A stretch of 64,000 bases of DNA from Euglena gracilis (GCA_039621445.1 CP154954.1:2418001-2482000); one strand, 5' to 3'; shown: positions 1-11,090, counted from the first letter of the stretch. Program-made: numbers and translations. The notes: generated by a model from the letters alone, not told the origin.

Positions 1-225
1 GATCAGCCTCACAATGCAGTTCTCGTTTTTCACAAAATGCGCATTCGCAAAATTCAAAATATCGATCACGATCCACTTGTTCACTGTGCGGATCAACCAA
101 CCACCCCTCACCCAAATGTCGCTATGCGACTCCTCCCCACCCAAGCCAGAGTCATCGCGATATGAGTCGCAGTTCAAAAGATCATACTTCAGCCAAAAGG
201 CATATGGTAGGTCAAAGAACAACCT
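1..225 (-). other. Partial open frame on the minus strand, unidentified
   Basis: The minus strand is open for 75 codons, from a stop at 226-228 to the window edge, so it could be the internal part of an exon or gene continuing to the left. Composition is protein-like (mixed hydrophobic and charged residues, several Trp, a segment IRTVNKWIVIDILNFANAH) and lacks the homopolymers common elsewhere. There is no start codon inside it and no family is recognised. The competing plus-strand frame at 14-268 looks less protein-like. It may also be chance. Confidence 0.15.
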
Positions 226-264
226 CTATCGAGGATTATCACCCGGCTTCGGGCAGGGAGGGGG

Positions 265-543
265 ATGATACCCCACGTAACCAAAGGGATCACCCCTACT
301 TTAGTGCTCATAAATTCAGAGACGTATATGCGTCAAGAAAGTCAATGGCTGATATGGCCACTGGTTCGTATTTTGAGTAAAGACACCCGAATCCCAGGGA
401 TGCGGACTACAGAGGCTACTAGAAAGGAGGTGACAGGAGTCATGACCCTAGTCATCCCCTGCCCAGTATCCTTTCTGGTCATCGTTCCAGGAGTTTCCGG
501 TGTCCCCGCTCAAAGTTCTGCCACATTTTTGACAGATAGATAG
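265..543 (+). other. Short open frame, unidentified
   Basis: A 92-codon ATG-initiated frame with balanced composition and a hydrophobic stretch in its last third. No domain is recognised and no splice signal stands out. It starts inside the word GATACCCCA, which recurs at about 575 and 3968. Listed only because it is one of the less biased frames in the first kilobase; chance is the leading explanation. Confidence 0.1.
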
Positions 544-1130
544 TGTTTGTGTTTAACGGTTGTTGATGCACTAGGGGATACCCCACGAGTGTCACTTGTG
601 GTTGAATGGATTTACGCTCAAAGGATGCACACAGCGCCGCAAACTTCTTTCCCCCCCCTCAAACTTCCACTAATCATCACTTTTACATACCGTTTTTGAT
701 GACAGCAACACCGTTTTCTACAACACCAACACCGTTTTCAACCCGGGGTAAAGAGAAAGTGCCCCCCCTATCCACCGCATATCCACAAACGTTCCACATG
801 CGGTAGGGGTAACAAGTAGCTTAACCCCTGATCGTTTCACTGGGTTCCAAGACGAAAGCCCAAAGGCCTGAAATTCGAATGGTGTCGAGTAGTCGCCCAG
901 CTGCTTTCATTTTTCGTTATCCACCAGGTTTGTCGATTGCAGACAATCCTGTGCACCCCCCGCAGCTCAAATTCGCATACAACTTTTCTTACACACTCCA
1001 CCCCCCCAGACCAACATGTGCGACAAGGACAACTACTCAGCACCTCCCCCCAAGGTGTGCACTCTGGGAGAAATTTCCACACAACCAACAACCAAACACA
1101 AAAGGAAATAACTGAAACCAAACTAACCAC
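544..1130. other. No gene seen; C-rich noncoding
   Basis: C-rich sequence with short C runs (650-657, 768-774, 955-961) and a repeated CAACACCGTTTTC word near 707-740. The open frames here are short, overlap on both strands and are compositionally biased. Confidence 0.5.
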
Positions 1131-1136
1131 CACCCC

Positions 1137-1550
1137 GCGCCTATGGCGCCCCCGCCACTCAAGCGCCTATGGTACCCACCACCCCGCACGCTTTTGGCGC
1201 CTCCCTTCGCATATTGCGCAAAGTGCGTATAGCACAGACGCTGCGCCTATGGCGCCAACCTCCCTCGCGCATAGCGCAAATCTTGCACATAATGCCCCCC
1301 CCCCGCGCTATATGGCGCCTCCAACCACCGCACATATGTCGCTCACACCCCCGCGCATATTGCGCTCCCCACGCGCATAACGCTCATCGCGTGCATATTG
1401 TTTTGCACACCGCGCATAGCGCACACCTCCCCACCGCGCGTATTGCGCAACCCGCAAACAGCCCCCCCCCACCACAACACGCCCCCCCCCCCCCCCCCCC
1501 CCCACCCGTGCATACCGCAAATCTCGCACATTTGCGTACATCTTACAAAC
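1137..1550. repeat. Cluster of degenerate GCGC-TAT-GCGC palindromes
   Basis: At least a dozen short dyads of the form GCGC-N-TAT-N-GCGC lie at irregular 20-45 bp spacing. Examples: GCGCCTATGGCGCC at 1137 and 1243, CGCATATTGCGC near 1208, CGCGCATAGCGC at 1266 and 1410, CGCGCTATATGGCGCC at 1304, GCGCATATTGCGC at 1353, GCGCGTATTGCGC at 1437. Spacers are C-rich and differ from one another, so this is not a simple satellite: the palindrome is conserved and the spacer is not. The 260-codon frame that crosses it (1169-1951) is a by-product of the repeat. Confidence 0.75.
1462..1503. repeat. Poly-C tracts (9 C and 22 C)
   Basis: Runs of 9 C (1462-1470) and 22 C (1482-1503) sit at the right part of the palindrome cluster. 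Confidence 0.95.
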
Positions 1551-3600
1551 GGGTATCTGCCCAACCCAACCATATTCTTTTGGGAATAAGTCCCAAAGAT
1601 TTTTGTGTACATTTCACAATGGCACTTTTGTTGTTGATTTGCAAACCACATGCTCAAAATGCAGTTTTGGTTTACAAAAGCAACAAAAGCAGCCATCCCC
1701 CCTTCTTTGACCACGAACTTGTTAGTCAAATTGGCGAACACCAAAGGTGTTTTGATCATTCAAGCACACAATTGCGCTCACTTCAAAGAAATTTGCAAAA
1801 ACACAAGGTGTGTGATACGTTTTTTGGGATTCATTGCAAATACTGCATTTTTTCTCATGAACTTGCACAGCTTCGTGAAGAACAGCTATTTTGTGAACAA
1901 AATGGCCATTTTCTTATTGCAGAAGTGAATCCTAATAGGGAAATAAGTTGAATTGCTTGAGAAAATCTGCAACATAGTTGCCCCCCCCATTTTTGTGGAC
2001 TTAACCACTTAACCTTAGGTCTATGTGACCAATACACCCTATGATGTGCAAGGCCTATGGGCCATTACCCACGTGGTCCATGGGTCCATAGGACCAATTT
2101 GCACAAATTGCAAGGACCAAAAGGACCAAAGGCCCACAAATCCATATTATAAAGTGAAAAGTCCATAGGACCTCAAAAAATGGCACAAAAAGCCATATTA
2201 TGTAGCTGAAAGTGGCTGAATTGGCCAAAACAAGCCAAATAGGCTAGTTTTATGCAGATTTGCATAAGTGTCACTTTGGCATAGCCTCAAAACCACCACA
2301 AAAGCTTCAAAATTTCTGGCACCTCGTACCATGAGGTTTTGACTGTATGTAGTAGTGCGTATGAGATAGAAACCAAAAGTTGTCTTTGTAGAATAAATTA
2401 TGGGAGCTTATAGCAAAAGCTCACTCACACAGGCAAAAGATCAAAGACGTATCTCAGCGCCTGTAGCTGGCCGATAGGCCATGTTACCCCTCATTCGAAA
2501 GCTCGTTCGATGAGCCGTCCAGCGATGCTATCAGATCGCTGTAACTCTGCACGGTACTCTTATTTGAGGAGATCGTGAAAAATTGAATTAAGCCCAGCCA
2601 ATCCGGCCAAAAGCCAAATTATGGGCCAGATCTTGTACGATCGTGTACCAGACTGGCAAATCAGCCTGAAAGGCTTCTATACTGTTCCCCACATCGTTTC
2701 TGATGGCTAATTACCATTGGTTACCAGATTGGCTAATGGCCATTTTTTAGTACCTTTGGCAGCATTCTGCCCATTGCCCCCTCTGTATGGGCTATTAGGC
2801 CTGGTACAGTTCAGAGGGCTATAGCCCACAATTTGGAGTCATTTCGACTCACTAGAATCATTTTTAGGAGCACTTATGTGCAAATTTTCATCTAAATCAT
2901 TGATTTTCTGCAATTTTTGGTGATTTTTCCCTATTCTGGCACTCATGTCCCTAATGGGAGTGACCATGAGGCAGTATGCCAGAGTGGAATGCAAAGGAAT
3001 ATGCTGATAATGGCAATTTTTCCTTTGCTCAAGATGTCATAGACATGTTTTACTTGTATTTTCAAGCGTATTTTTGCTTTTTGCGATATTTTTGCACAAT
3101 TTTACAGCTTTTGGGGTGATGTGGTGTTATTAGACACCCAAATCCCAAAATCTGTACAACAACAAACATGCAGTGTTATTGGACACTCTCAACAAGCACT
3201 ATGTGCACTTGGCAATTGCAGTCTAAAATGACTCAAAATGCAACAAAGTTGCACTTTTGGTGACAAAAATGCAATTCTCGATGCAGAATCTGCATTTCTG
3301 CCCTAAATCCTGACAGGGATTTCCCTAAAAATCTGACAAAAGTCAGTATTTCTCAGTGGCATAGTCACAAATGATGAGATTTTGTCATATTTGCAGTATT
3401 TTTTTCTGTTTGCCACACTAACGGCATTCTTTCCCCACCCCCCCCCCACTTTATTCAGTGGACCCCCTTACCGATATAATTCAGAGGACCCAATGGTCAT
3501 CATGTGCAACACCAATGGTGTCATTCTGCAAGGTTTATGAGAACCATAGCTCAAAAATGGTGAAATCCAGCTTTTTGTGATGAATTTCACCGCAATGGAA
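1551..3600. other. AT-richer noncoding stretch, no gene seen
   Basis: No convincing open frame on either strand. The sequence is internally redundant. 1620-1930 is dominated by variants of TTTGCAAA and TTGTGAACAAAATGGC words. 2045-2170 carries repeated GGTCCATGGGTCCATAGGACC-like dyads and AAGGACCAAAGGACC words. 2160-2300 repeats GGCCAAAACAAGCC-type words. A pyrimidine/C run lies at 3431-3449. Confidence 0.5.
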
Positions 3601-4860
3601 CAATGTTCCACCATTTTATGTGCATTCACAGTTCATTTGCGGTTTTTCAAAGTGGTATAAGCCACACCAACCACAGTTGTTCTGTGAAATGGCAGCAGCC
3701 TGCCACAATTCCGCATTTTTCCACGGTTGTACACCTCAGTATGATCTTTTTGGCAATATGCCGAATTCTTTTGATTCGGGTATACACCCAGTATTTTTGT
3801 GCCATGCATATTCCGCAAGGCAAGGTTTCTGGGCGATAAAGCCTACCCCCCCATTATTTTTGGCTAAGGCCAACCCTTCAGCCTACAGGCTGCACACCCA
3901 AGGCACAAATGCCACATCTACAGTTTTTAGGGCTACTGCCCGCTATTCTGAGGTATACGCCTCTGGGGATACCCCATCGGCAACATCGTGTCCGTGCCGC
4001 GCTGCGAAGTCTTCCCCAGCGGTATAGGCCGCCATTAAGAAGACGCACAGCGCACAGCGCGCACACCGTAATAATAGTTCCCAACTTGTTACTTTTCGGC
4101 CTTAAGGCCCCAATAAGACTGCCAGACAGCAAAAATTCTTTGTAAGGTCTTTAGACCAGCCCCCCACTCCTCTCCCCTTTCCCCCCCCCGGGCAAAATCG
4201 CTGTCGCCGGCAGTTGGTTTTGTAAATAGGCTTTCTTCCCTGGTCAGGTATGACTGGCCAGGTGCCCCTCCTTCCACACCCTACCTCTACAATCTTTTCC
4301 GATCATGGAATGAGACCACCACAAGTGCCGTAGGCACACCCCAAACCGGGCGGATGGGACTTTCTGGAATGGAAACCTTCCAGCCCCATTTTCCAATGGG
4401 CTCTTCCACTTCCACCCCTTTACCGCAATAAGTAGGTAGCCGCATAAGCGGGTAACCTCTTTTGCGCGTTTTGGGTTTTTGGGTTCCCCTCTCTTCCTTC
4501 CGTTTCTGGTTTTCTACCTCGTGATGGAGAAGCAGACCCAAGATATGCTTTCCTGGTGTGCACTCCTCAGTCTAAGAGCTATGCTTGAATCCTTGCTGGC
4601 CTGGTCCAGTAAGGAAATCGGGCAAAGCCCTGGGAGGGGGATGTGTACCAGGCAGCATGAACATGGCACTGTGCATAGCAGCAGACTGCAGAATGTACAA
4701 TGTCATGCCAGATAGTACTATTCCATGTTCTGCAATACAAATTGCAGAATTAGGAATAGCCTATCCTATCTCGGATCTGCCTTCTCTTTTCACAGGTGGT
4801 ATTATTGTTTTGCTTTGTGTTTCATCAGCCCAAAAGGGCAAATCAAAGATTTGAAGGTTT
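3601..4860. other. Noncoding or unidentified; several short open frames
   Basis: Two plus frames (4479-4715 and 4585-4854, the second from TTG) and several minus frames overlap here. The 4585-4854 frame has a plausible composition with a hydrophobic C-terminus (SLFTGGIIVLLCVSS), but nothing identifies it and it has no ATG. Some or all of this stretch could be the 5' flank or LTR of the Gag-like element downstream; I could not find a matching LTR or a primer-binding site. Confidence 0.3.
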
Positions 4861-5391
4861 GAACTCCGATAGGAGAACACTACTGGAACTGAAGTTCCAA
4901 AATCACACCTGGTTTGCCTTGTGCTCTGCATAAGCCCAAAGGCAATAAAAACTAATAGTTAAGTGAAAGGCTTTCTTTTTGTTACTCTCCTGGTTCTGTT
5001 CCCACGGGAGGGTGTAAGTAGGCCGACAGGCTGTGGGAATAGAGTCAGGGGACGTACACTCCCCCACCGCAAGTCTTTCCGATAGCCCTCGGGAAGCGCA
5101 AGAAAACACCCCGAAAAGGTACCCCCGATCCCCTGTCCCATCCCCACTCCCATCCCCACAATCCCCGTTTCCCGCGCTCCCAGCCCCACCCCAACTCCCA
5201 CTCATCCCCCTCCAATCCGAGTCCCTAGTCGATAGCACTCGAGACTCGTCCCAAGTCCCCCTGCTGTTCCCGAAATCAGCCCATCCCCAGAGCTGGGACC
5301 CGACCCCCTGGCTACCACCCGTGGCCCCACCCTCTCAGCTTTTCCCCGGGACCCCACCCTTCCCCCGGCTGATCCCTTCCCTGCCCCTTCT

Positions 5392-7212
5392 GTGAGCGGG
5401 CCTTCGCAGGCTTGCCGGTGCCCGTGCCCAGCCCCGGGCCACCGAGGAGCCCTGATGAGGGCATGCAGGCCACCACTTATCACCCCGCCCACGAGGCTGA
5501 GCCCCGGCGAGTCCAAGAGCCGAGACAAGATCACCGTCCCCGTGGCAGGCCTGATCCCATCTGTGCATCCGTCCCTGCAGTCTGCTCTGCCACCTGTGCC
5601 GGTGGCAGGGCCCTCGCCGTCGCAGATGGCGTCGTCGTCCAGCCAAGCCATCGCCGCACCCGTGGCAGTGCCGCCTCCCTACCGGTCCCCCAGCGAACAC
5701 CCGAGCACCACCGCCGTGCACGCGCACTTCCGCACCCCACCATCATCGGTCCGTCCGCACAAGGTGCCGCGGCTGGGCCTCTCCGATGACGAAGGAGATG
5801 ATGAGGGTGAAGGAGAAGGTGAAAGTAATCAACAACGCCGGGGAGAAGGTCCTCGTGATGACGACGAGGAGTGGCTGGCGGCCGGGGACCAGAGCGGGAT
5901 GTACGACGTCGAGGAGAAGCCGGACGAGGTCATGCAGGGTCCCCCCCGAGTGGGAGGCTGCATGCGCTGCGGTGCAGACGCGGATGGACCGCCTCTGCAA
6001 CAGCGTCGACTTTATCGGCTCCAAGGCGAAGGAGATGTGGACAGCTGGGCGGCCGTGCAAATGGCCGCCGCCGTGAAGGACAAGGTGGACGAGCAAGGTG
6101 TGGCGGTGCAAGAGCTGAAGAAAAGGATGGCGGCCCAGGAAGGTGCCCACGTGGACCTGATGGAGAACGTGGGGAAGGTAAAGGACGACATCGTCAGACT
6201 ACATCAAGGATTAACACAACTCCGCAAGCTCATGCCCATGGTGGCCACGGCGGAGGAGCGGATGACAAGAGTGGAGAAGTACACCCACGACGCGCTCGGA
6301 GACTTCGGTGAAGAACTCCGAAGGATGCGGGCGAAGGTGAAGGAGGCGGAAGACAACGCCGCGGCCGCGGTGATGGCGGTGAAGAGCGGCGTGCCGACGA
6401 GTGGACTCACCGAGCTGGTGGAGGTGGCTCACCTCAGGGCCGCCGTGCAGGAGCTGCTGCAGGAGAAGGAGCGGTGGCCTGCCGAGAACGTCCAGCTGCA
6501 GGGGAAGCTCAACGCCGTCGAGGTGCAGATGGCCGCCTTCACCGCCAAGGTGGAGGCGACCGCGGTGGCACAAGGCAAGGCGGTGGAGGTGACGGCGCGC
6601 CTGATGGAGCAGCTGCAGTATCAACAGGCCGAGAACGCCTGGCTGAAGGAGCAGGTCAAGTTCCTGCGGGCGCAGGTGTCCACCCTCACAAGCAAGGTGG
6701 AGGCAGCCGCGGCCAAGGAGCCAAAGGCCGCCGAGCTGCCGCCGCTGATCGTGGGGAAGATCCAGAAGGTGGGGACGGAGATCCAGAAGGTGGGAGCCCG
6801 AGCCCAAGGACTGACCGTGGCCGTGCAACGGCTCGCCGCGGACAAACCCGGTGACAAGATCCGGGTTGTGGAGACCGAAGTGCAGAAGGTGAACGTCCAG
6901 ACGCAAGCAGTGGTGACGGCCTTGCAGCGGCTGGACCAGATCGTCTCGAAGGTGATCGTATCCTCCCAAGCCAAGGCGGTGCCGGCAATGCTCGCCAAGG
7001 CTCCGCCACCCCCGGCTGAGCAACAGCCGGTGCTGGTGGCCCAGAAGCAACCAGTGCCAGAGGTGAGGACAGTCCAGATGGAGAAGCCCATGCAGGAGGG
7101 GTCCATGGTGCAGGAGAAGCCGTCGTCCACCCTCCGACCAGCTCTCTGGCTCGTCCGGAAGCAGGCCGCGGCGGGAGGGGGCGATGTGCCGTCCCTCTCG
7201 ATCGCGCCCTGA
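5392..7212 (+). CDS. Gag-like coiled-coil protein, N-terminal part (606 codons)
   Basis: Likely structural (Gag-like) protein of an LTR-type retroelement; the assignment is inference from architecture and from the frame that follows. Order seen: Pro/Ala/Ser-rich disordered residues 1-125; an acidic patch at about 129-165 (runs of D and E); a lone CMRCG pair near 190 that is not a zinc knuckle; a long heptad-rich coiled coil at about 216-525; a Pro-rich tail. The called start is a GTG. The frame is open upstream to 5236 with no better ATG, so the true start is unknown. It ends at TGA 7210-7212, where the coding sense appears to shift frame and continue into the next feature. GC-rich codons, unlike the neighbourhood. 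Confidence 0.55.
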   Translation: MSGPSQACRCPCPAPGHRGALMRACRPPLITPPTRLSPGESKSRDKITVPVAGLIPSVHPSLQSALPPVPVAGPSPSQMASSSSQAIAAPVAVPPPYRSPSEHPSTTAVHAHFRTPPSSVRPHKVPRLGLSDDEGDDEGEGEGESNQQRRGEGPRDDDEEWLAAGDQSGMYDVEEKPDEVMQGPPRVGGCMRCGADADGPPLQQRRLYRLQGEGDVDSWAAVQMAAAVKDKVDEQGVAVQELKKRMAAQEGAHVDLMENVGKVKDDIVRLHQGLTQLRKLMPMVATAEERMTRVEKYTHDALGDFGEELRRMRAKVKEAEDNAAAAVMAVKSGVPTSGLTELVEVAHLRAAVQELLQEKERWPAENVQLQGKLNAVEVQMAAFTAKVEATAVAQGKAVEVTARLMEQLQYQQAENAWLKEQVKFLRAQVSTLTSKVEAAAAKEPKAAELPPLIVGKIQKVGTEIQKVGARAQGLTVAVQRLAADKPGDKIRVVETEVQKVNVQTQAVVTALQRLDQIVSKVIVSSQAKAVPAMLAKAPPPPAEQQPVLVAQKQPVPEVRTVQMEKPMQEGSMVQEKPSSTLRPALWLVRKQAAAGGGDVPSLSIAP

Positions 7213-7858
7213 CCACGCCGTCCGCCGTCCCCGTCGCCTGCGCGTCCGCGGTGCGAGAGGTCCGCATCGCCCCGGTGCAGGCCTAGCCAGCGGCCCTGCA
7301 CTTCCTCCCGGCGCCGCTGGTTGACTCCGTCATGGGCCTCCACCCGGGCCGGTTCTCCGGGCATCCGGAGGACTGGCCGCAGTGGCGGAGGCGGTGGCTC
7401 CTGTTCCTTCGAGAACCCAAGCAGGCGTGGCCGTCCATCACGTCAGCTCAGCGCCTCGCCATGTTCCGCGCGGCCTTGGACGAAGCAACGGTGCTGATGC
7501 TGGACGAGGAGATCGAGACCAAGGGAGAGGTGGAGTATGCCGTGCTGTTCGCGGAGGTGGTCCTGGGGAACGGCGGAGAGGACAAGGAAGTCCTGAGGCG
7601 GCGAATGAGTAAGCTGAAGCTGGTGACGAGCGGGAAGCTGACCGAGAAGTCCTGGAGGGAGTATTACGCGCAGATGGCGTCCACGGCGAGGCATGTGGGC
7701 ATGTAGCAGGAGGAGCTGGGGAAGCTCCTCGTGGAGGCCATGCCCCTCCACCCCTGGCGCCGGAAGGTGGCGCAGGAGGAGGACAAGCGGGTGGACCACC
7801 GGTCCATCGTGCTGGAGGGCCTGCCGATGGACACGACGGTGGAGGAGGTGAAGGAATG
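7213..7858 (+). pseudogene. Gag-like domain continuation, frameshifted and with in-frame stops
   Basis: The frame at 7332-7706 begins GLHPGRFSGHPEDWPQWRR and is followed by a helical, Leu- and Glu-rich segment. F-x-G-x-x-x-W-x-x-W openings are typical of the capsid-like domain of Ty3/Gypsy-type retroelement Gag proteins; this is family knowledge applied by eye. The same frame is open upstream to about 7203 except for a TAG near 7284. After TAG 7704-7706 it continues in frame (QEELGKLLVEAMPLHPWRR) to about 7857. One frameshift and at least two nonsense codons therefore separate what was probably one gene. Homology to any Gag ends before 7935, and no zinc knuckle or Pol follows. Confidence 0.55.
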
Positions 7859-8378
7859 ATCAAGCAAGAGACCACAGTGGCCCCCGCCTCGGTGCGGAAG
7901 GCGGGGCGCCGCTTCGTGGTGGTGCCAGTGGGCGCGGGGCTCCTGCCTCGCCCCCGTGTTGGCGTACTGTGGACGGCCCTGGCTGTCTGTTGGGGGGCCG
8001 CATTTGTTTGTGGTGTTCGGATCTGTTCTGTGGCCATTTCCGTTTTTTCGCTTTTGGTTTGGTTGCTCAATCCCCCCCGGCTGGTTTTTTTGATTTTTTT
8101 TTTTAAAAATAAATAATTGCGTTTTTTTCTTCCGAAAAGCAGCAAAGAAACTCCAAAAAGCAAAAGGGAAAAATAGCCAGGGGCCCGGCAACGTGATTGC
8201 CGCCGATGGCCGTTTTTCCCCCTGCGTTTTCTTTCACATTTGGAGTCAATTTTTTATGGATCAAACCTCTGGTTGGTGTGTATCGACAGAAAAGATTATG
8301 TATCGGTGTGCTCGGGGGGCTCGACCATAGCTAGTCCAACTTTTGTTTATTTGGATTATCTGCAGTCGAGTGGAATTT

Positions 8379-8412
8379 CTAGTGGACCCTCTGTGGGGAG
8401 GGGGTCCACTAG
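8379..8412. repeat. Inverted repeat CTAGTGGACC...GGTCCACTAG
   Basis: 10-bp perfect arms (at least) around a G-rich spacer. The same dyad lies at 25001-25034 and 59899-59932. No Rho-type terminator or promoter meaning can be assigned in a eukaryote. Confidence 0.8.
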
Positions 8413-8754
8413 CAGGGCTGGCTGGTGGTAATTTTTTTTCCTGGTGACTGACGCAAAGCACCAGAATCAGAGTTTTTTGACCCCCCAAACACCATTTTCA
8501 GCCACTTTCGGGATTTTTCGGGACAAAATCAGCCAAAAACAAATTAAAAAACACCATGGCGCGCAGTGCCAGAGTTTGGGGGGGGGGGGGCTGAACCCCC
8601 CCCAGGGAGGGGGTCTAGATGGTGGCTTTTTCCCAGTGACTTGCTAATAAGGCTAATAGTCTAGCTGGCCAGTAACATTTCTGGCAAACCCCCCTGTGGG
8701 ATATAAGTTGGGGTTTTAAATCAAGGAGTTGTTGGTCAAAACACGACCCACCCA

Positions 8755-8925
8755 AGAATGACCCCAACACCCCCAAAATGGCAGTTTTTGGCAAAATCTG
8801 TTTAAAGAATAACGGCTTTTCAATGATGGGCAGTCACATGGAAATTGCAAAAAAAATCAGTTTTGGGGATTTGCGGCCGAAAAAAAAAACGTCCAGATGT
8901 CTTTCAATTTTCTTCCAAGTCATAA
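8755..8925 (+). repeat. Dispersed repeat family F1, forward copy
   Basis: Shares an ordered series of words with 15425-15600 and, in reverse complement, with 12240-12460: AAAATGGCA, GATG..GG(T/C)AGTCACAT, GGGGATTTGCGGCCGAAAAAA, CTTTCAATTTTCTTC. Divergence between family members in one array copy is far higher than between array copies, so the family is older than the duplications. Equivalents: 25377-25545 and 60285-60440. Confidence 0.6.
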
Positions 8926-10600
8926 GTCAGGGTTTGCCAGATCTTAACCCGGAGAGTTTATTTGTGGGAGGCTTGTGGACCTCAAAGTATATCCCCCCCC
9001 CCCCCCCTGGGGAGCTCGGCCGGACCCACCCTTCCCCCCCCCCCCCGGGTCCAAGACAAAAAAAAACCCTGTGCAGGTCACAGGTAGTTTTTTTCCCACT
9101 ACCTGACCCTGCTGGTGGACCACTGGGGGGATTCACCGGTAGGATTTCCACTGGCCAGATTTTGAACTGGCCGTAGTCGAGCGAGCCCCCCCCCCCCCCC
9201 TCAGGGGCACTGTGAACCCTGAAAACAGAAACCTGACCTCGACGGGGAGGTTGGCCCCAGATCCCCCGGGGGCCTTCCGAGGTAAACAGAAACCTGGCCC
9301 TGGCTCGTTCTTTTTTGCCCAGGGGGAAAGCGTTGAAGGGCCAGGTAAGGCTTGTTTGGGCTGGGAAGAACAAGGCCGAGCGTAGATATGTAAAACCCGG
9401 CGTTTTCCGGGGTTCATTTAATCAGTGTGTATTTCCCCCAAGTTTCTTCACGAAACTGTTTTTTTACTCGGACAGTATGTGCTTGGCTTGTCGGGTCTGT
9501 TGGTGTACAGGGGCAACAAAAAAGGGTGATGAAAGGTGGCAGGCTTGACCAATTTTCTCCCTTTGTTGTTGTTGTTGTTGCACCCCCCCCCCCCGAGAGC
9601 AAAAAATCCATCACCGTCCAGGTGCCGTTTGGCGGCTGGACTGGACAGGAAACCAAACTCGTCAATGGACCGAAAGGGAAAAAATGGCTGGAAACAGGCT
9701 TCTGCGTAAGAACCCTGGGTCTTGGGGTCCCCCAGGCCCCCCCCCCCCCGAGGGGCCCCGCAGGGGGTGGGTGGATAGGTGGGGGGACCCCCCTTCCCCC
9801 GGTCTAAAAAAAAACTGTGGACCAGCACAAAGCATGGAACATTTTTTGTCCCCCCAAAACTGTCCAAAAATGCTTGTTTTTGTCCATTTTTTGATACAAT
9901 TTTTTGCAACAAAACCAAAGAAGAGTCAAACAAAACCAACAAAAAAAACCATGGAAACCCTCATTTCCACCTAGGCACGCAACGCCGGAGGAAAAAAATT
10001 TCCAGTCGGGGGGATCCCTGGACCATGGATTCACTGACCACCTGTGTGACACCTGTGCGGGTGGGTGGGGTTTTAAGAGTGGGTGGGTGGGTTGAGGTCC
10101 CAGGACCCTCCCCCCCCAGGAGGTGGGGTTTCGCCTTGGGTCAGGTTTTTGCCTGGCCAAAGGCCGGGCTGGAAAAAATTTTCCCGGTTTGAAGCCGATT
10201 TGGGGGGTTTTTGTGGGGGTGGGTGAGTGGGGGGTGGACGGGGGGGGGGGGGGGACGGTGTGGGTGAGTTGTTTTTTAAAAAAAAGGGGGGGGGGTGGGT
10301 TTGGGCCCCGAAAAAAAGTGCCCCCGGGGGTTATTAAGTGAATCTATGCACCAGACGACCCCGGGGGGTCTAGCCAATGGCTTTTTTCCAGCGTCTGCAA
10401 TATGGCTAGCCAGCGGACTCCCCCCCCCAGGCCCTTCAGCAAAAACCTGGTCCGCGCCGAAAGAATTCTTTGCGAAACGCCCTTAGACAGCTCGATTTGG
10501 GGGGGGTCCTGAACTCGGGCTGGGTGCGTGGGGGAACTCCATCTCAAAAAGACGCCTTGTCAGGGGTTGGCCAGCTTACATTTGTGTCAAAAATCATTAT

Positions 10601-10660
10601 TCCCCATAATTGGCAGTTTCTTGGAACTATTGCAGTTTCCATTTTTTCGGCACCCCATCC
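10601..10660 (+). repeat. Dispersed repeat family F3 (CATAATTGGCAGTTT...)
   Basis: The motif CATAATTGGCAGTTT followed by TTGCAGTTT and CGATTTTTTGG-like sequence occurs here, at 14322-14385 and in weaker form at 16225-16310, with equivalents at 27224-27283, 30752-30815 and 62333-62395. Probably old copies of one noncoding element. Confidence 0.5.
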
Positions 10661-10852
10661 ATATCTGCAACGCATATAAAAAGAGTTTGCCGATACTCAC
10701 TGGGCAGCCTCCAACTAAAGCCGGCCGCACGGTGTGGGGAGGTCCCCCCACCCAAGCCCGAGGAGAGTGAAGACACACGGCAACGGATCCGTTGGATCAG
10801 GAGAAGAGCCGCCATTGGGCGCGCCTAGGGCGAGCGAAAAAAAAAAAAAAAA

Positions 10853-11038
10853 ATTTTTTGCGTTATTGAAGGAATAGGGTTAGGGTTCAGAGTTAGGGTT
10901 AGGGTTAGGCCTAATTTATGGATTGGGGTTAGGTGCACAAGTTAGGCCTGAAATCAGGCCGCAGTTGCGCACCCAACCCTATTCCTTTAATAACGCAAAA
11001 AAAAATTGCCGCCCCCTGATCCAACTATCGCCCCCCCC
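10853..11038. mobile_element. Inverted-repeat (MITE-like) element carrying TTAGGG repeats, copy in A1
   Basis: Inner arms TTTTTGCGTTATTGAAGG and its complement at 10977-11005 flank a ~95-bp core. The core holds a telomere-like tract (10875-10931, three perfect TTAGGG plus degenerate units) and a perfect short dyad GGCCTGAAATCAGGCC (10946-10961). The outer left arm is replaced here by unrelated sequence with CGGATCCG and GGCGCGCC words; it is intact in A2. No transposase frame. Confidence 0.6.
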
Positions 11039-11090
11039 GGGGGGGGGCGGATAGTTGAATCAGGGGGCGGCAAAGTTTTTTTGAGCTGGG

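Larger units (their letters stand above)
5033..7934 (+). mobile_element. Truncated retroelement, Gag portion only
   Basis: A GC-rich coding block with its own codon bias stands out from the surrounding low-complexity DNA. It holds a Pro/Ser-rich lead, a coiled-coil Gag-like frame and a second Gag-like frame, then stops abruptly at 7934/7935, where the segmental array starts. There is no protease, reverse transcriptase, RNase H or integrase in the window and no recognisable LTR pair, so this is a remnant. Its right boundary is the left breakpoint of the 16.6-kb tandem array. Confidence 0.6.
8230..10690. other. Noncoding block of A1 with C/G homopolymers
   Basis: No supported gene. Contains C or G runs (8579-8591, 8993-9007, 9034-9046, 9187-9201, 9584-9595, 9739-9750, 10239-10253), a TTG microsatellite at 9560-9580, and a hairpin CAGGTAGT...ACTACCTG at 9087-9112. 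The open frames of 60-164 codons here overlap in many frames and are broken by run-length changes between copies. The counterparts at 24852-27310 and 59750-61257 carry the same elements. Confidence 0.6.

Noticed and set aside
1169-1951. 260-codon plus-strand frame
   Set aside because: It runs through the GCGC-TAT palindrome cluster and a 22-C tract; composition is Ala/Pro/His repeats followed by unrelated sequence, with no domain.
3400-5033. 5' LTR for the Gag-like element
   Set aside because: No second copy of any 100-bp stretch from here occurs downstream of the Gag region, and no primer-binding site was recognised.
6211-7050. 279-codon minus frame opposite the Gag-like gene (and others at 6621-7364, 7438-8163)
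   Set aside because: Leu/His- or Arg/Pro-rich shadow frames of a GC-rich coding region; the plus frame has the coherent coiled-coil pattern.
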